From: Candidatus Saccharimonadota bacterium | Lineage (GTDB): Bacteria; Eremiobacterota; Xenobia; Xenobiales; Xenobiaceae | Direction of reading: 5' to 3' | Length of the DNA: 5,480 nt | Assembly: GCA_004554425.1 (NCBI GenBank) | Contig: SFMI01000116.1 | Coordinates: 1 to 5,480 of the forward strand | Shown: piece by piece, positions 1 through 5,480 of the stretch | How positions within the stretch are numbered: position 1 is the stretch's first letter | How the letters are laid out: each line of letters begins with the position of its first letter | The notes under the pieces: generated by a model | Databases searched by the model: none | What the model was told of the DNA's origin: nothing | Seen by the model: only the letters and a program-made list of their open reading frames with translations | Made by a program: the position numbers and the translations under genes

Positions 1-11
1 AAAAACAAATC

Positions 12-73
12 GGCTGCCACTAATAATTTCAGCTTTAGTTGATACTAAAAAATCTTAATTTAGAGCGACAGCC
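12..73 (-). other. Possible long-range stem downstream of hydG, with T-run
   Basis: Read on the minus strand, GGCTGTC (73-67) can pair with GGCAGCC (18-12) as a 7-bp stem with one G-U pair, and it is followed by GATTTGTTTTT running to the window edge. The loop is about 48 nt and contains a small AT-rich hairpin (TTTAGT at 34-39, ACTAAA at 44-49). It lies just after the hydG stop and could be a terminator, but the loop is long for one and the next gene is not visible. I see no coding sequence in 1-87. Confidence 0.25.
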
Positions 74-87
74 TGAGCTATTAGTTG

Positions 88-1506
88 CTAAAAGCGGAAA
101 TCACGTTGTCCTTGAACAATTTGCTCTAAACGCTCAGCAGTAATTTGACGCACTTTATCCTTGGGAATAAGAGGCAATTGCCCTTTGATTATCTTTTCGC
201 CCAAAAGTTTAGTTTCAGGTGAAGCATAATCTTGCAAATACTCTTCCAAGGTAAGCAAAGCATTAGGGTGGCAGCAATTTAAGATTTGCTTCTTTTTACA
301 CAATTCCATAAAGCGATCACCGGTACGTCCTTCGCGATAGCAAGCAGTGCAGAAGCTAGGAATATACCCCAATTCCATAAGCCAGCGCACTATTTCGTCT
401 AAGCTGCGCTGATCGCTAACATCAAATTGAGCAGAATTATCCTCGGTTTTTTCTTCTTTTGCGTAGCCGCCTACGCTAGTACGGGAAGCACCGCTAATTT
501 GCGATATGCCCAAATGGAGCAGACGCTCTCTTACTTTTTGACTCTCTCTAGTGGAAATGATCATGCCGGTGTAGGGTACAGCCAGACGAATACAAGCGCA
601 AATTTTAGCAAATACTTCGTCACTGATTCCATGTTGGAAAGCATTAGGATCTATATCGTCGGCATGTTTAATGCGCGGCATACTAATAGTATGCGGGCCT
701 ACGCCAAAAACGGCTTCTAAGTGCTCAGCATGCATAAGTTGGGCGGCAAATTCGTAGCGGTAGCCTTCTAAGCCAAAAAGCACGCCCAAACCTACATCAT
801 CAATGCCACCTTCCATGGCTCTATCCATAGCTTCAGTATGGTAAGCGTAATTGTGTTTAGGGCCGGTAGGATGTAAGGTTTCGTAACTGGCTTTATTGTA
901 AGTCTCTTGGAATAATATATAAGTGCCAATACCAGCGTCTTTCAAGCGTCGATAATTATCTACAGTTGTGGCTGCAATATTGACATTAACTCGACGAATG
1001 GCGCCATTTTTATGTTTAATGGCATAAATAGTTTGAATACATTCTAAAATATATTCCAGCGGATTGTGTACAGGATCTTCGCCAGCTTCTAAAGCCAAGC
1101 GCTTGTGGCCCATATCTTGTAAGGCGGTAACTTCGCGCACAATATCTTCTTGAGTGAGTTTTTTGCGGGCGATATGCTTATTTCTTAAATGGTAAGGACA
1201 GTATACGCAACCGTTGACACAATAATTAGATAAGTACAAAGGAGCGAAAATTACAATGCGGTTACCGTAAAAATCTTTTTTGATTTGCTCAGCTAAAGAG
1301 AAAATTTCAGCTTCAATTTCAGGATCTTGGCAAGCCAAAAGTACAGAAGCTTCACGATGATTTAAGCCGCGACATTCTTTAGCTTTAGATAAAATATCTT
1401 GAATGAGGGCGCGATTGTTCTTGTTGACTTCGGCATATTCTAAAGAAGCCAATACTTCCTCGTGGGCTATAAACTCGTGAGCCTGGCGAGATTTGGGATC
1501 GTACAT
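88..1506 (-). CDS. hydG: [FeFe]-hydrogenase H-cluster maturation radical SAM protein HydG (tyrosine lyase)
   Basis: HydG cleaves L-tyrosine to p-cresol plus dehydroglycine and makes CO and CN- for the iron-carbonyl-cyanide precursor of the [FeFe]-hydrogenase H-cluster, acting in the cytoplasm. The 472-residue protein has the normal family length. It shows the radical SAM motif CX3CX2C (Cys96, Cys100, Cys103) in CVNGCVYC, an AGEDP segment near 141-145, and the HydG-specific C-terminal CX2CX22C (Cys386, Cys389, Cys412) that binds the auxiliary cluster. This last motif separates it from the related tyrosine lyase ThiH. His272 in the GPHTIS segment is a plausible ligand of the extra iron, though I infer this only from recalled family alignments. 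The ATG at 1506-1504 is supported by GAGAGG (1518-1513) six bases upstream. It follows hydE after 81 bp on the same strand and stops with TAG. The gene is intact. Confidence 0.97.
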   Translation of the reverse strand: MYDPKSRQAHEFIAHEEVLASLEYAEVNKNNRALIQDILSKAKECRGLNHREASVLLACQDPEIEAEIFSLAEQIKKDFYGNRIVIFAPLYLSNYCVNGCVYCPYHLRNKHIARKKLTQEDIVREVTALQDMGHKRLALEAGEDPVHNPLEYILECIQTIYAIKHKNGAIRRVNVNIAATTVDNYRRLKDAGIGTYILFQETYNKASYETLHPTGPKHNYAYHTEAMDRAMEGGIDDVGLGVLFGLEGYRYEFAAQLMHAEHLEAVFGVGPHTISMPRIKHADDIDPNAFQHGISDEVFAKICACIRLAVPYTGMIISTRESQKVRERLLHLGISQISGASRTSVGGYAKEEKTEDNSAQFDVSDQRSLDEIVRWLMELGYIPSFCTACYREGRTGDRFMELCKKKQILNCCHPNALLTLEEYLQDYASPETKLLGEKIIKGQLPLIPKDKVRQITAERLEQIVQGQRDFRF

Positions 1507-1587
1507 ATAAAACCTCTCTTTTGAGTTAGTTTAAATAACTTTCTCATCAGTAGTTTATGTAATTTTTCAGCCGCAGAAAAAACGTAT

Positions 1588-2664
1588 TTATTGTGGCTGG
1601 GCATCTCCTCGGGAATAGTCTATAAAATAACCAAAGTGCCCTAATTCTTGAGCCAGTTTGGATATTCCTTCGGCTGATTCCGTATTGAGGAAAGCTTTAT
1701 TATCGTAAAGCGTATAATCGCTGCGGTGTTGCAAAGGAGAAAGATTAGGCATTACAACGTTGCAACCGCAATTCATGCCCAATATCCTTCCTTCAGGAGA
1801 AAGAGTGGCTAAAGCTGTAGTAGCAGGCAAAAGCACCTTTGGCAGCGACAAGCGCAAAAGAGCTAAACAATTTAATGTTGTCTCCAGAGAACCGGCTGCA
1901 AAGTTGGCAAAAGGCGTATCTTTATGGGGAATGAAAGGGCCGATTCCTACCATATGAGGCTTAAATTGCTGAATAAAGCAGAAATCGGCAGCCAGATCTT
2001 GCCAAGTTTGGTAGGGGGCTCCTACCATAAAGCCGCAGCCAACTTGATAGCCTATGGTTTTAAGATCTTGTAAGCAACGCATACGCTTAGCCAAAGAAGA
2101 CTCAGCCGGTTTAAGTTTGGCAAAAAGCTCAGCTGAGGCAGCTTCATGGCGCAACAAGTAGCGATCCGCTCCAGCTTCATAAAGTTTTTGATAACTCTGA
2201 GTGGAACGCTCTCCTAAAGATAGAGTCACAGCGCATTGCGGATGGCGGGCTTTGATTTCTTTAATTAAATCTACTAAATAACTATCAGTTAAAGCACCAT
2301 CTTCTCCACTTTGTAAGACAAAGGTATGCAACTTTAGCTTTTCGCCTTGAGAGCAGCAAGCCAAAATTTCCTCTTTGCTCAAACGGTAACGTTTGACTTT
2401 GCTATTAGAGCGGCGAATGCCACAGTAAAGGCAATCTTTGGCGCAAATATTGGAAACTTCAATCAAGCCGCGCAAGTACACAGCTTTACCAAAGTGTCTG
2501 TCTCTAAGCGCAGAAGCTTGCTGACGTATAGTCACAGCAAAATTTCTATTTTCTTCTGCGGCTTGCAAAAGGTAAGACCATTCAGCTTGACTTAGTGGCT
2601 GCGGAGTAGGTTGTAAAATCTTCTCAATTAGAGTTTCAGCTCTATTAAGTGGTAAAATTGTCAT
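1588..2664 (-). CDS. hydE: [FeFe]-hydrogenase H-cluster maturation radical SAM protein HydE
   Basis: HydE is a radical SAM enzyme that acts on the iron-carbonyl-cyanide product of HydG during assembly of the H-cluster diiron subsite. The 358-residue protein has the family's usual length. It shows CX3CX2C (Cys74, Cys78, Cys81) in NICAKDCLYC, a VLQSGED segment (116-122), the C-terminal core signature MNCGCNVVMPN (297-307), and an SRGD tail like that of known HydE. The optional second cluster site of some relatives (CX7CX2C, after the NVVMPN segment) is absent, since no cysteine occurs after residue 301. That site is known to be dispensable in the family. The ATG start follows the TM1266-like gene after 33 bp, and I see no convincing SD within 20 bases, so translational coupling or a weak site is likely. 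The stop is TAA. Confidence 0.95.
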   Translation of the reverse strand: MTILPLNRAETLIEKILQPTPQPLSQAEWSYLLQAAEENRNFAVTIRQQASALRDRHFGKAVYLRGLIEVSNICAKDCLYCGIRRSNSKVKRYRLSKEEILACCSQGEKLKLHTFVLQSGEDGALTDSYLVDLIKEIKARHPQCAVTLSLGERSTQSYQKLYEAGADRYLLRHEAASAELFAKLKPAESSLAKRMRCLQDLKTIGYQVGCGFMVGAPYQTWQDLAADFCFIQQFKPHMVGIGPFIPHKDTPFANFAAGSLETTLNCLALLRLSLPKVLLPATTALATLSPEGRILGMNCGCNVVMPNLSPLQHRSDYTLYDNKAFLNTESAEGISKLAQELGHFGYFIDYSRGDAQPQ

Positions 2665-2697
2665 TATCGAATCGAAATTACGGATTTTATCAAAAAA

Positions 2698-2940
2698 TTA
2701 AGCGTAAAGAACTTTAACTTTAGTGTCTATTAACCGGCCTATTTTGCCGGAAAGAGCATTTATGGCATCATTAGGAGCATCCATAGCTATGCTTATTAAG
2801 TTGATACCTCTAGATCTTTGCGGCAGTCCCATGCGGCCAATAATATATTCACTATACTGGTGAAGCAGAGCATTAAGCTTATCAATAGGGGATAACTGAC
2901 CCAATACTACGGAAACTATAGCTAAACGAGTGTTTACCAT
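2698..2940 (-). CDS. TM1266-like iron-only hydrogenase system putative regulator (ACT-like)
   Basis: This 80-residue protein matches the small family named 'iron-only hydrogenase system regulator' (TM1266 type), which has a ferredoxin-like/ACT-type fold and occurs beside hydE, hydF and hydG in many anaerobes. Visible hallmarks are the N-terminal strand with RLAIVSVVLG, the central IIGRMGLPQRSRGINLISI segment (about 34-52), then DAPNDAINALSGKIGRL and a final VKVLYA strand. No DNA-binding helix-turn-helix can be seen, so 'regulator' is a family label and not a shown function. The ATG at 2940-2938 has only a purine-rich, weak SD (AGAAAGAA) upstream. The gene opens the hydE-hydG block and ends 33 bp before hydE. 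A terminator-like hairpin separates it from rubredoxin. Confidence 0.88.
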   Translation of the reverse strand: MVNTRLAIVSVVLGQLSPIDKLNALLHQYSEYIIGRMGLPQRSRGINLISIAMDAPNDAINALSGKIGRLIDTKVKVLYA

Positions 2941-2957
2941 ATTTTTTTCTTTCTACC

Positions 2958-2970
2958 TAGATCGTATCTA
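2958..2970. promoter_or_regulatory. 13-bp dyad in the leader of the TM1266-hydE-hydG block
   Basis: TAGAT-CGT-ATCTA is a perfect 5-bp inverted repeat around a 3-base centre, 18-30 bases upstream of the TM1266-like ATG. It could be an operator, a small leader hairpin, or chance in AT-rich DNA. I recognise no known regulator's site in it. Confidence 0.25.
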
Positions 2971-2975
2971 AGAGC

Positions 2976-3012
2976 AAAAATAAAAGCTCGGTCGTAAACA
3001 CAACCGAACTTT
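2976..3012 (-). terminator. Rho-independent terminator after rubredoxin gene
   Basis: On the minus strand AAAGTTCGGT (3012-3003) pairs with ACCGAGCTTT (2992-2983), ten pairs including one G-U, around a 10-base loop. A T-rich run, TTATTTTT, follows. It starts 25 bases past the rubredoxin stop and precedes the TM1266-like gene. It most simply ends the rubredoxin transcript, and partial readthrough into the hyd genes is possible. Confidence 0.7.
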
Positions 3013-3016
3013 ATAA

Positions 3017-3045
3017 ATAGTGGATCACTTTTTTGAATTAGTCAA
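3017..3045 (-). promoter_or_regulatory. Possible sigma70-type promoter for the hyd block
   Basis: On the minus strand TTGACT (3045-3040, five of six matches to the -35 consensus) overlaps the last codons of rubredoxin. After 17 bases it is followed by CACTAT (3022-3017), only a three-of-six match to the -10. Transcription would begin near 3010, at the foot of the hairpin at 3012-2983, so the hairpin would sit at the very 5' end of the RNA. The -10 is weak and this remains a candidate only. Confidence 0.25.
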
Positions 3046-3196
3046 CTGCTGAAAATTGATCTTTCCCTACACCGCAAACGGGACACTCGAAATCGTCTGG
3101 AAGATCTTCGAACTTTGTACCAGGAGCAATGCCTAATTCGGGAGCTCCGGCTTCTTCGTCATATTCCCAGCCACATACATCACATACATATTTCAT
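3038..3196 (-). CDS. Rubredoxin
   Basis: Rubredoxin is a small cytoplasmic one-electron carrier with a single iron bound by four cysteines. In anaerobes it often passes electrons to oxygen- and peroxide-detoxifying enzymes. The gene codes for 52 residues, the usual size. The two iron-binding knuckles are VCDVCGWEYD (Cys5, Cys8) and FECPVCGVGKDQF (Cys38, Cys41). Between them lies the typical acidic stretch with GIAPGTKFEDLPDD. The ATG at 3196-3194 has a strong GGAGG (3212-3208) 11 bases upstream, and the stop is TAA. It lies on the same strand as the VWA gene (52 bp upstream) and the hyd genes (97 bp downstream), with terminator-like hairpins on both sides, so it may be transcribed alone. A direct role in hydrogenase maturation is not implied by the sequence. 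Confidence 0.96.
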   Translation of the reverse strand: MKYVCDVCGWEYDEEAGAPELGIAPGTKFEDLPDDFECPVCGVGKDQFSAVD

Positions 3197-3212
3197 AGAA
3201 ATTGTAACCTCC

Positions 3213-3237
3213 AAAGAAAGCGCTCGGCTTGAGCACT
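3213..3237 (-). terminator. Terminator-like hairpin after the VWA gene
   Basis: On the minus strand AGTGCTC (3237-3231) pairs with GAGCGCT (3225-3219), seven pairs with one G-U and a 5-base loop, followed by TTCTTT. It begins 11 bases after the VWA stop and ends immediately before the rubredoxin SD (3212-3208). The T-run is short, so termination may be partial, and some rubredoxin mRNA could come from the VWA promoter. Confidence 0.55.
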
Positions 3238-3248
3238 AGATTTATTGT

Positions 3249-3812
3249 TTACCGTCCGGGCTCGAAAGCGCGGGGGATAGCGTCCATATTATTCAGTTCA
3301 CGGACGTTGGATTGCAAACCGGCAAACTCGAGAAGCATTTGCTTGTCGGGGTTGGGGCCTATAGCAAAACTCCAGCGGATAGCTTGCTGGAAAGATTTCA
3401 AAGTTTTTAATTTGGCTAAACTGCTTTTATAATCGTCGGTGGGATGACCGTTGGAAATAAGTACGAGCACAGGGGGAACACCGCCACCTTCAGGAGTTAT
3501 GTACTTAATCTGATCGTAAAGGGTGTCGAAAGCTTTGCTCATATCACAAGTGCCGCCGGCAAAAATGTTACTCACCTTGAAACGGTCTATATCCATAGCT
3601 GCTGGGGAAACAAAATAAGCTCCTGTAGAGAAACGCATAGCTCTAGCTTTCATTCTCATGCGGGAATACAGAGAGTTCGCTTTTTGTAAAGCGGGTACGA
3701 TAGAATTTATCGCTTCAACAACTTTATTGATCTCTCCGGCTACACCATCGGAACAATCAATTAAAAAGAAAATTTGCAGACCGCTGTTTGCATTTAAAGC
3801 AGATATACCCAT
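3249..3812 (-). CDS. VWA-domain protein, TerY/YegL-like, with incomplete metal site
   Basis: This is a short protein made almost wholly of one von Willebrand factor A domain of the TerY/YegL type. Such domains usually bind a partner protein through a divalent metal at the MIDAS site. With the ATG start it has 187 residues. The first MIDAS motif reads D19-C-S21-D-G23 (family: DxSxS), the threonine is T88 in AGGT, and the third loop reads SNGHPTDD with N121 where relatives have Asp (TDGxPTDD). Two of five metal ligands are therefore altered, and metal binding may be weak or lost. There is no signal peptide or membrane segment, so it is probably cytoplasmic. I prefer ATG at 3812 because GAGG lies 12 bases upstream; a GTG at 3830 would add six residues. 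It diverges from the cysteine-rich gene at 3953. Usual TerY partners (PP2C phosphatase, kinase) are absent here, and its role is unknown. Confidence 0.85.
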   Translation of the reverse strand: MGISALNANSGLQIFFLIDCSDGVAGEINKVVEAINSIVPALQKANSLYSRMRMKARAMRFSTGAYFVSPAAMDIDRFKVSNIFAGGTCDMSKAFDTLYDQIKYITPEGGGVPPVLVLISNGHPTDDYKSSLAKLKTLKSFQQAIRWSFAIGPNPDKQMLLEFAGLQSNVRELNNMDAIPRAFEPGR

Positions 3813-3824
3813 CCGTAAATCTAA

Positions 3825-3828
3825 CCTC
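3825..3828 (-). promoter_or_regulatory. SD (GAGG) supporting the ATG start of the VWA gene
   Basis: GAGG on the minus strand lies 12 bases before the ATG at 3812-3810. It overlaps the alternative GTG at 3830-3828, which has no purine-rich site of its own in a good position. This favours the shorter protein, though the spacing is on the long side. Confidence 0.45.
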
Positions 3829-3952
3829 ACAGTATCGCTATTTTGCTTCGACTTACGCCGACACTAACCACCTAATTTTCAATTTATCGGGAAATCTTCC
3901 TGCCCTTTTACTTTTTTGTTTGTCTTTTTGGTCTTGGACTGAGTTATTAGCA

Positions 3953-4828
3953 ATGGGGGAAGTTTGTGCTCAAAATAGAAATAAATCAATTATGGCTGAT
4001 GATACCGTATATGAAATTGCATTAAATATAATTCCTGTAAGGATTCGTCCTTGTAAGCCTTATCAGGAAAAAATTTCCGACTTTGCTCCCGATGGTCGTC
4101 CGCGTTTTGAGTGGGAAACTATGCGCCACAAAAAGATGCTTTACGGCGATATGGCTGTAGATGCTACTTGTGCCGATTGCTCTATCAATATTATGCAATG
4201 TGGCGAGGGTTGCAAAAGCTTAATTTATGGCTTGGAAGTTTTTCTCAAAGCTGTAGCTTGTTTGGTGCCCGATTCCCTTTGCGCTTCTATCAATTTAGAA
4301 GCTGAAAATAGTTTTGATGCAGCTAGAACTGTGGAATTAGCTGACGATCTGGCAAAAATAGAGCAAGTATTTAACTCCAGCAATTGGAAAGTAGCTCAAC
4401 TTTATGCCTATGATGAACCGGTCATGGAATATTTTGGCGATGGTTCCTCGCGTCCTCGTTTTTATCCCTGGAATGCCGAAATTTTGCCTTGCATGATTAG
4501 TGGCAACGAAGGTTACCAAATTTACCTTTGCACCGATGGAATTATTGTAAAATCTAATTTTGATGAAGGCGGATCGCATATTTATGAAAAGCTGGTTCGC
4601 GATGATTCAGGTGTCAGAGGCGTTACCAAAGAGGGCGAAAATGTGCCTTTCCAAGCTTTGATGGATCGTTATCCTGAATGGGATAAAGAAGATCCCCGCT
4701 CCGATGGAGAGTTGCGCTTTGTAGAGTTGAATGCCGGCGAAGTTTTCCGTGATACTTTAGATATGCTTATGGTCTTTACTACGGTAGCTCGCAACTCTAA
4801 AACTGGTTTTACTTTAAACGTGGTATAG
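3953..4828 (+). CDS. Cysteine-rich protein of unknown function
   Basis: I do not recognise this 291-residue protein. Ten cysteines are concentrated in the first two thirds. The most striking group is CX2CX6CX3C (Cys73, Cys76, Cys83, Cys87), which could hold zinc or an iron-sulfur cluster. Others are Cys5, Cys34, Cys103, Cys110, Cys180 and Cys193. The C-terminal half contains YLCTDGIIVK (191-200), faintly like a CTDG-I motif of the small TIGR04076 family, but this is a weak resemblance. No signal peptide or membrane helix is evident and the tail is acidic, so a cytoplasmic protein is likely. Codon use resembles its neighbours. The start is uncertain: ATG at 3953 has only a poor SD, and ATG at 3992 (MADDTVYE, 278 residues) has none. 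A longer reading back to 3788 would overlap the VWA gene and is unlikely. The stop is TAG, followed by a strong hairpin. It diverges from the VWA gene. Confidence 0.7.
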   Translation: MGEVCAQNRNKSIMADDTVYEIALNIIPVRIRPCKPYQEKISDFAPDGRPRFEWETMRHKKMLYGDMAVDATCADCSINIMQCGEGCKSLIYGLEVFLKAVACLVPDSLCASINLEAENSFDAARTVELADDLAKIEQVFNSSNWKVAQLYAYDEPVMEYFGDGSSRPRFYPWNAEILPCMISGNEGYQIYLCTDGIIVKSNFDEGGSHIYEKLVRDDSGVRGVTKEGENVPFQALMDRYPEWDKEDPRSDGELRFVELNAGEVFRDTLDMLMVFTTVARNSKTGFTLNVV

Positions 4829-4849
4829 TTTTATTCTTTTATTCAATTA

Positions 4850-4893
4850 AAAGCGCTTGGGAGTGTGAATACTTCTCGAGCGCTTTGTTGGTT
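4850..4893 (+). terminator. Rho-independent terminator after the cysteine-rich gene
   Basis: AAAGCGCT (4850-4857) and AGCGCTTT (4879-4886) form a perfect 8-bp stem. It is extended inward by a U-G pair (4858/4878) and further pairs between GGGA (4859-4862) and TCTC (4874-4877). The following bases are T-rich but interrupted (GTTGGTTTT). It starts 21 bases after the TAG stop, so it probably ends that transcript and separates it from the HIT gene. Confidence 0.6.
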
Positions 4894-4914
4894 TTAATTT
4901 TAGGAGAAAAATAT

Positions 4915-4920
4915 AAGGGG
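4915..4920 (+). promoter_or_regulatory. SD (AAGGGG) of the HIT gene
   Basis: AAGGGG lies six bases before ATG 4927, which fixes that start over a TTG at 4885 in the same frame. A second purine run, TAGGAG (4901-4906), is 20 bases away and too far to serve this ATG. Confidence 0.6.
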
Positions 4921-4926
4921 ATAGTT

Positions 4927-5394
4927 ATGGGCGAATTGGAAAGAATATGGGCTCCTTGGCGTATGGAAATGATAAAAGCTCCCAAGCCTAAATGTAAGCC
5001 GGATTGTTTCTTGTGTGTAAAACATGCTCAAGATGATGATAAAAATAATTTAGTCTTAGAGCGAGGCAAAACTTGTTATTGCCTAATGAATTTGTATCCT
5101 TACAATAATTGCCATCTTATGGTCGTACCTTATCGTCATGGTGGCAATATAATGGAACTTACGCCAGAAGAACTTGGCGAAATGATGACTATGGCCCAAA
5201 CTTGGATAGCTGTTATCAAAAAAACTGCCCATCCTGAAGGTTTTAATGTGGGAATGAATATCGGTCGCGTCTCTGGAGCCGGTATGGCCGAGCATCTGCA
5301 TTTACATATTGTACCGCGCTGGAATGGTGACACCAACTTTATGAGCGTTTTCGGCGGTTCTCGCGTTATAAACCAAGCTTTGGAAGAAACTTGA
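4927..5394 (+). CDS. HIT-family nucleotide-binding protein, ends at an early TGA
   Basis: Histidine-triad proteins bind nucleotides and split or transfer nucleoside phosphates (AP4A-type phosphorylases and AMP-lysine hydrolases are relatives); the substrate here cannot be told. The reading frame gives 155 residues to TGA. It opens with the IWAPWRMEMI block typical of the bacterial AP4A-phosphorylase-like subgroup, followed by a cysteine pair (Cys27, Cys30 in CFLC) with His63 as possible zinc ligands. Then come NNCHLMVVPYRH (60-71), the GFNVGMNIGRVSGAG loop, and the triad HLHLHIVPRW with His123, His125 and His127. His125 is the expected nucleophile. All catalytic parts are present. Relatives typically continue past the final SLEET-like segment with an aromatic residue and a short helix. 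Here a TGA stands in that position (5392-5394) and the frame stays open beyond it. A TTG at 4885 would lengthen the N-terminus, but it lies inside the terminator. Confidence 0.92.
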   Translation: MGELERIWAPWRMEMIKAPKPKCKPDCFLCVKHAQDDDKNNLVLERGKTCYCLMNLYPYNNCHLMVVPYRHGGNIMELTPEELGEMMTMAQTWIAVIKKTAHPEGFNVGMNIGRVSGAGMAEHLHLHIVPRWNGDTNFMSVFGGSRVINQALEET

Positions 5395-5480
5395 GAAGAG
5401 CTTATAAAAGCGCGTCAAGAACTTACCGAGGAAGACAAAAAAGCTCCTATTTCTGTTTCTGCTCCTTCTAAAGCCGATTA
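5395..5480 (+). other. Open in-frame continuation of the HIT gene past its TGA
   Basis: After the TGA the same frame codes for EELIKARQELTEEDKKAP and a Ser/Ala-rich end finishing in SKAD, 28 codons with no stop. The last two bases, TA, would complete a TAA or TAG if the next base is A or G. The first part resembles the C-terminal helix of HIT relatives (ETYEKLKEA-like), so it looks like former or read-through coding sequence and not spacer. It has no start codon or SD of its own. Confidence 0.55.

Noticed and set aside
427..720. Plus-strand open frame inside hydG
   Set aside because: It is a frame shadow of a well-supported gene, lacks an SD and resembles no family.
1760..2595. Plus-strand open frames inside hydE (1760-1957, 2347-2595)
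   Set aside because: Both are antisense to a complete radical SAM gene and show no protein features of their own.
3889..3900. Small dyad GGAA-ATC-TTCC in the divergent intergenic region
   Set aside because: The arms are only 4 bp, and nothing else marks it as an operator.
3788..3952. N-terminal extension of the cysteine-rich protein, including a hydrophobic stretch that could look like a signal peptide
   Set aside because: It would begin inside the VWA gene on the other strand, has no SD, and the hydrophobic run comes from a T-rich intergenic tract likely to hold promoters.
5392..5430. TGA as selenocysteine with a downstream SECIS hairpin
   Set aside because: The position is in a non-catalytic C-terminal helix, and the bases after the TGA form only a weak, irregular stem (GAAGAGCTT against AAGAACTT) without a typical SECIS loop.
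1..5480. Genome-wide reassignment of TGA
   Set aside because: HydG, HydE, the TM1266-like protein, rubredoxin, the VWA protein and the 291-residue protein read through fully without any internal TGA and use TGG for Trp. A recoded genome should show more TGA codons in this much coding sequence.
1..5480. Mobile elements, CRISPR arrays, tRNA or rRNA genes
   Set aside because: I saw no transposase or integrase, no regularly spaced repeats and no cloverleaf or rRNA signature on either strand.

Overview
The window looks like part of a strictly anaerobic, hydrogen-metabolising bacterium. It carries the two radical-SAM maturases of [FeFe]-hydrogenase (HydE and HydG), the small TM1266-type protein that travels with them, and a rubredoxin. 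Base composition is moderately AT-rich and several genes have recognisable Shine-Dalgarno (SD) sites. A Bacillota-like fermenter would fit, but nothing here fixes the phylum. The hydrogenase itself (HydA) and the third maturase (HydF) are not in the window.

Layout. The left 3.8 kb is coded on the minus strand, in transcription order: a von Willebrand factor A (VWA) protein of the TerY/YegL kind (3249-3812), rubredoxin (3038-3196), the TM1266-like protein (2698-2940), hydE (1588-2664) and hydG (88-1506). Terminator-like hairpins follow the VWA gene and the rubredoxin gene, so the TM1266-hydE-hydG block is probably its own unit. On the plus strand, diverging from the VWA gene across about 140 bp, lies an unrecognised cysteine-rich protein (3953-4828). 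A strong hairpin follows it, then a HIT-family nucleotide-binding protein (4927-5394).

Function. HydG cleaves tyrosine to supply the Fe(CO)2CN precursor of the H-cluster, and HydE processes that precursor toward the diiron subcluster. The TM1266-like protein is a conserved partner with an ACT-like fold and no proven role. Rubredoxin is a one-electron carrier common in anaerobes. The VWA protein and the cysteine-rich protein form an uncharacterised divergent pair.

Most worth a second look: (1) the HIT gene stops at a TGA exactly where relatives continue into a C-terminal helix, and the frame stays open for 28 more codons to the window end; (2) the cysteine-rich protein, with its CX2CX6CX3C cluster, which I could not assign; (3) the VWA protein, whose metal site is partly degenerate. 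No mobile element, CRISPR array, tRNA or rRNA was seen, and no complete undescribed system can be demonstrated from this window alone.
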